Source: Solirubrobacterales bacterium 70-9 (GTDB lineage: Bacteria > Actinomycetota > Thermoleophilia > Solirubrobacterales > 70-9). Taken from it: a DNA stretch of 5,423 nt. Both the position numbers and the translations under genes were made by a program. Under the pieces are notes generated by a model. The model was given only the letters and a program-made list of their open reading frames with translations. It was not told where the DNA came from and did no database searches. Below, piece by piece: positions 4,882-5,423 of the stretch (the stretch's first letter is position 1; each line of letters opens with the position of its first letter). The stretch lies in NCBI GenBank assembly GCA_001898095.1, contig MKSH01000023.1, positions 30,511 to 35,933 of the forward strand. The letters run 5' to 3'.

Positions 4882-5423
4882 CTACGGCGTGAGGATGATC
4901 TTCAGGGCTTCGCGGCGGTCGTAGATCTCGTAGGCCTCGACCGCTTCGTCCAGCTTCATGTGGTGGGTGACCAGCGGGGTCGGGTCGAGCTTGCCGCTGT
5001 CGAGCAGGGACAGGACGCGGTCGACGTGGGCGATCACGTTGGCCTGGCCGAGGCGCAGGTCGAGCCCCTTCAGCCAGGCGAGCCCGAGGTTCATCTCCAC
5101 CTTGCCGACCTGGACGCCGATCCCGGAGACGGTGCCGGCGCTGCGGGCGAGGGAGATTGCCGAGTCGACCGCCGCCGGGTGGCCGACCGCCTCGACCACG
5201 ACGTCGGCGCCGCGCCCTTCGGTGGCCCCGCGGACCTCCGCCTTCGGGTTGCCCTCGGTGAGGTGGACCGGGGTGGCGCCGAACCGGGCCGCCAGGTCGA
5301 GGCGCTGCTCGACCGAGTCGACGGCGAAGACCTGGATCGCGCCGCCCGCCACCGCCGCCTGCACCGCGCAGAGCCCGACCGGGCCGAGCCCCAGCACCGC
5401 GACCGTGTCGCCCTCCCGCATCC
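4882..5423 (-). CDS. Zinc-type alcohol dehydrogenase (MDR superfamily), C-terminal part
   Basis: The visible 179-plus residues are the nucleotide-binding half of a medium-chain dehydrogenase. The gene continues past the right edge, so its N-terminal zinc-binding catalytic domain is missing here; the Met at 5421 is internal, inside the usual xxxGDTVAVLGLGPVG context. The Rossmann glycine motif GLGPVG stands at visible residues 11-16, and an Asp at the end of the second strand (FAVDS, residue 35) suggests NAD over NADP. GADVVVEAVGHPAAVD matches the next conserved strand. The end, THHMKLDEAVEAYEIYDRREALKIILTP, is typical of zinc-dependent alcohol, sorbitol or formaldehyde dehydrogenase relatives. 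Substrate cannot be told. It is upstream of and probably cotranscribed with the pterin dehydratase. Confidence 0.9.
   Translation of the reverse strand, partial: MREGDTVAVLGLGPVGLCAVQAAVAGGAIQVFAVDSVEQRLDLAARFGATPVHLTEGNPKAEVRGATEGRGADVVVEAVGHPAAVDSAISLARSAGTVSGIGVQVGKVEMNLGLAWLKGLDLRLGQANVIAHVDRVLSLLDSGKLDPTPLVTHHMKLDEAVEAYEIYDRREALKIILTP

Overview
The window looks like a piece of a very GC-rich, gene-dense actinobacterial chromosome. Third codon positions are nearly all G or C, genes are packed with gaps of 2 to 72 bases, and two of the starts have no Shine-Dalgarno but a promoter-like -35/-10 pair directly in front of a GTG, as in leaderless actinobacterial mRNAs. The aldose 1-epimerase and the arginase-like protein read like homologues I remember from Thermoleophilia (Solirubrobacterales). 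The lineage is an inference from memory, not a search result.

Layout. Positions 1-505 hold no convincing gene but are unusually rich in inverted repeats: a possible three-way junction, two palindromes that share a flanking motif, a 23-position stem enclosing a second hairpin, and a C-rich 30/31-bp tandem duplication. Then on the minus strand come a small orphan protein (506-766), a hairpin that could end transcription, and an aldose 1-epimerase (839-1780). A 48-bp divergent spacer carries a promoter and a candidate operator and leads into a plus-strand luciferase-like flavin oxidoreductase (1829-2869). Convergent to it is a minus-strand pair: a conserved-looking unknown protein (3313-3663) followed after 2 bases by the ribosome-rescue hydrolase ArfB (2897-3310). 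Divergent from that pair by 28 bp is a plus-strand arginase-fold protein (3692-4564) with a non-canonical active site. It runs convergently into a minus-strand pair: a zinc-type alcohol dehydrogenase cut by the right edge (4882-5423), followed by a pterin-4a-carbinolamine dehydratase (4579-4857).

The genes are mostly single genes or pairs of alternating strand rather than one pathway: sugar anomer interconversion, a flavin redox enzyme, translation rescue, a ureohydrolase-fold enzyme, and an oxidoreductase next to a pterin-recycling enzyme. I see no mobile element, CRISPR array, tRNA or rRNA. No complete new system is evident. The best candidates for something undescribed are the structured 1-505 region with its orphan neighbour, the unknown protein coupled to ArfB, and the arginase-like protein whose usual catalytic residues are replaced.
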